Shown here: positions 5,865-6,023 of the stretch, piece after piece
Layout: the number at the start of each line of letters is the position of its first letter
Position numbering within the stretch: the first letter of the stretch is position 1
Origin: Bacteroidales bacterium
Lineage (GTDB): Bacteria > Bacteroidota > Bacteroidia > Bacteroidales > Muribaculaceae
Direction: 5' to 3'
DNA: 6,023 nt
NCBI GenBank assembly: GCA_004552485.1
Contig: SFOH01000077.1
Span: 1 to 6,023, forward strand
The notes under the pieces: generated by a model
The model's database searches: none
What the model was told of the DNA's origin: nothing
Seen by the model: only the letters and a program-made list of their open reading frames with translations
Translations under genes and position numbers: made by a program

Positions 5865-5896
5865 CAAAGGTATGTTTTTTCTGCGTAACTGCCAAA
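5865..5896 (-). promoter_or_regulatory. Bacteroidetes-type promoter of the secreted-protein gene
   Basis: Read on the - strand, TTTG (5896-5893) is followed after exactly 20 nt by TACCTTTG (5872-5865), matching the Bacteroidetes -33/-7 consensus TTTG-N(about 20)-TAnnTTTG. Transcription would begin near 5858 and give a leader of about 120-125 nt before the ATG at 5735. The stretch 5897-5965 upstream of it shows no gene or clear element. Confidence 0.85.
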
Positions 5897-5965
5897 TAAA
5901 GTTGCTGTACGGATGTAAAGTTTTTTATTGCTGTCCGATAAAAAATTTTGAGTGGGAGAAAAATT

Positions 5966-6000
5966 AGCGCTGGCACCTATTGCAGGAGTCAGCGCTTTTT
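5966..6000. terminator. Bidirectional intrinsic terminator at the right edge
   Basis: AGCGCTGGCACC (5966-5977) pairs with GGAGTCAGCGCT (5985-5996): eleven pairs including one G-T, broken by an A-A mismatch, around the loop TATTGCA. On the + strand the stem runs into TTTTT (5996-6000). On the - strand it runs into AATTTTTC. No + strand gene precedes it within 200 nt, so it most likely ends a - strand gene lying beyond the window, upstream of the secreted-protein promoter (inference). Confidence 0.75.
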
Positions 6001-6023
6001 GGTTACTTTGGTTTCGCCAAAAA
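5996..6023. repeat. TTTTTGG/CCAAAAA inverted repeat cut by the window edge
   Basis: TTTTTGG (5996-6002) is the reverse complement of CCAAAAA (6017-6023), with a 14-base spacer TTACTTTGGTTTCG. The left arm is also the T-tract of the preceding terminator. The element may extend past the window. Phrases such as GGTTTCGCCAAAAA seem familiar from Bacteroidales intergenic DNA, but I cannot confirm a named family. Confidence 0.5.

Noticed and set aside
5785..5967. 60-codon + strand frame in the leader/promoter region
   Set aside because: It runs through the tandem repeat and the - strand promoter, starts inside a repeat copy and has no recognisable protein features beyond scattered cysteines.

Overview
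The window looks like chromosomal DNA from a gut-type member of the Bacteroidales, probably Muribaculaceae or Prevotella-like. Three things point there. Both promoters I can see carry the Bacteroidetes -7 element TAnnTTTG (as TACCTTTG). Genes start without clear Shine-Dalgarno sequences. The protein families are also typical: a GIN-domain lipoprotein, and a secreted multidomain protein with FN3-like modules, a cleaved-adhesin/choice-of-anchor-J-like domain and a C-terminal YFNLQG...GLYI...K sorting-type tail. The family or genus is inference.

Layout: positions 1-70 hold the last codons of an unidentified + strand gene. Positions 101-165 carry an AT-rich array of 10-bp and 9-bp units that contains a perfect 15-bp inverted repeat. 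A TACCTTTG promoter element follows at 202-209. Then come two + strand genes 27 nt apart, an AGCS-family sodium/alanine(glycine) symporter (220-1653) and lgt, the prolipoprotein diacylglyceryl transferase (1681-2496); they probably form one transcription unit. A 159-nt gap with a pair of competing hairpins leads to a + strand GIN-domain lipoprotein (2656-3486). A strong hairpin at 3545-3576 lies midway between this gene and a convergent - strand gene (3633-5735) for a 700-residue secreted protein. The - strand gene has a textbook promoter (TTTG-N20-TACCTTTG) and a leader of about 125 nt with two perfect tandem copies of a 23-bp unit. The right edge holds a bidirectional terminator and the start of another inverted repeat.

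Working together: Lgt would lipidate the cysteine of the neighbouring GIN-domain protein, as it would every lipoprotein in the cell, so their adjacency is not strong evidence of a dedicated pathway. The symporter and lgt share a unit but no obvious function. I see no defence system, CRISPR array, transposon, tRNA or rRNA. The most distinctive signals are the repeat-rich regulatory regions, a near-leaderless start for the symporter, and a regular alternating GQS/DQS ladder in the GIN-domain protein. No clear new biological system is visible.
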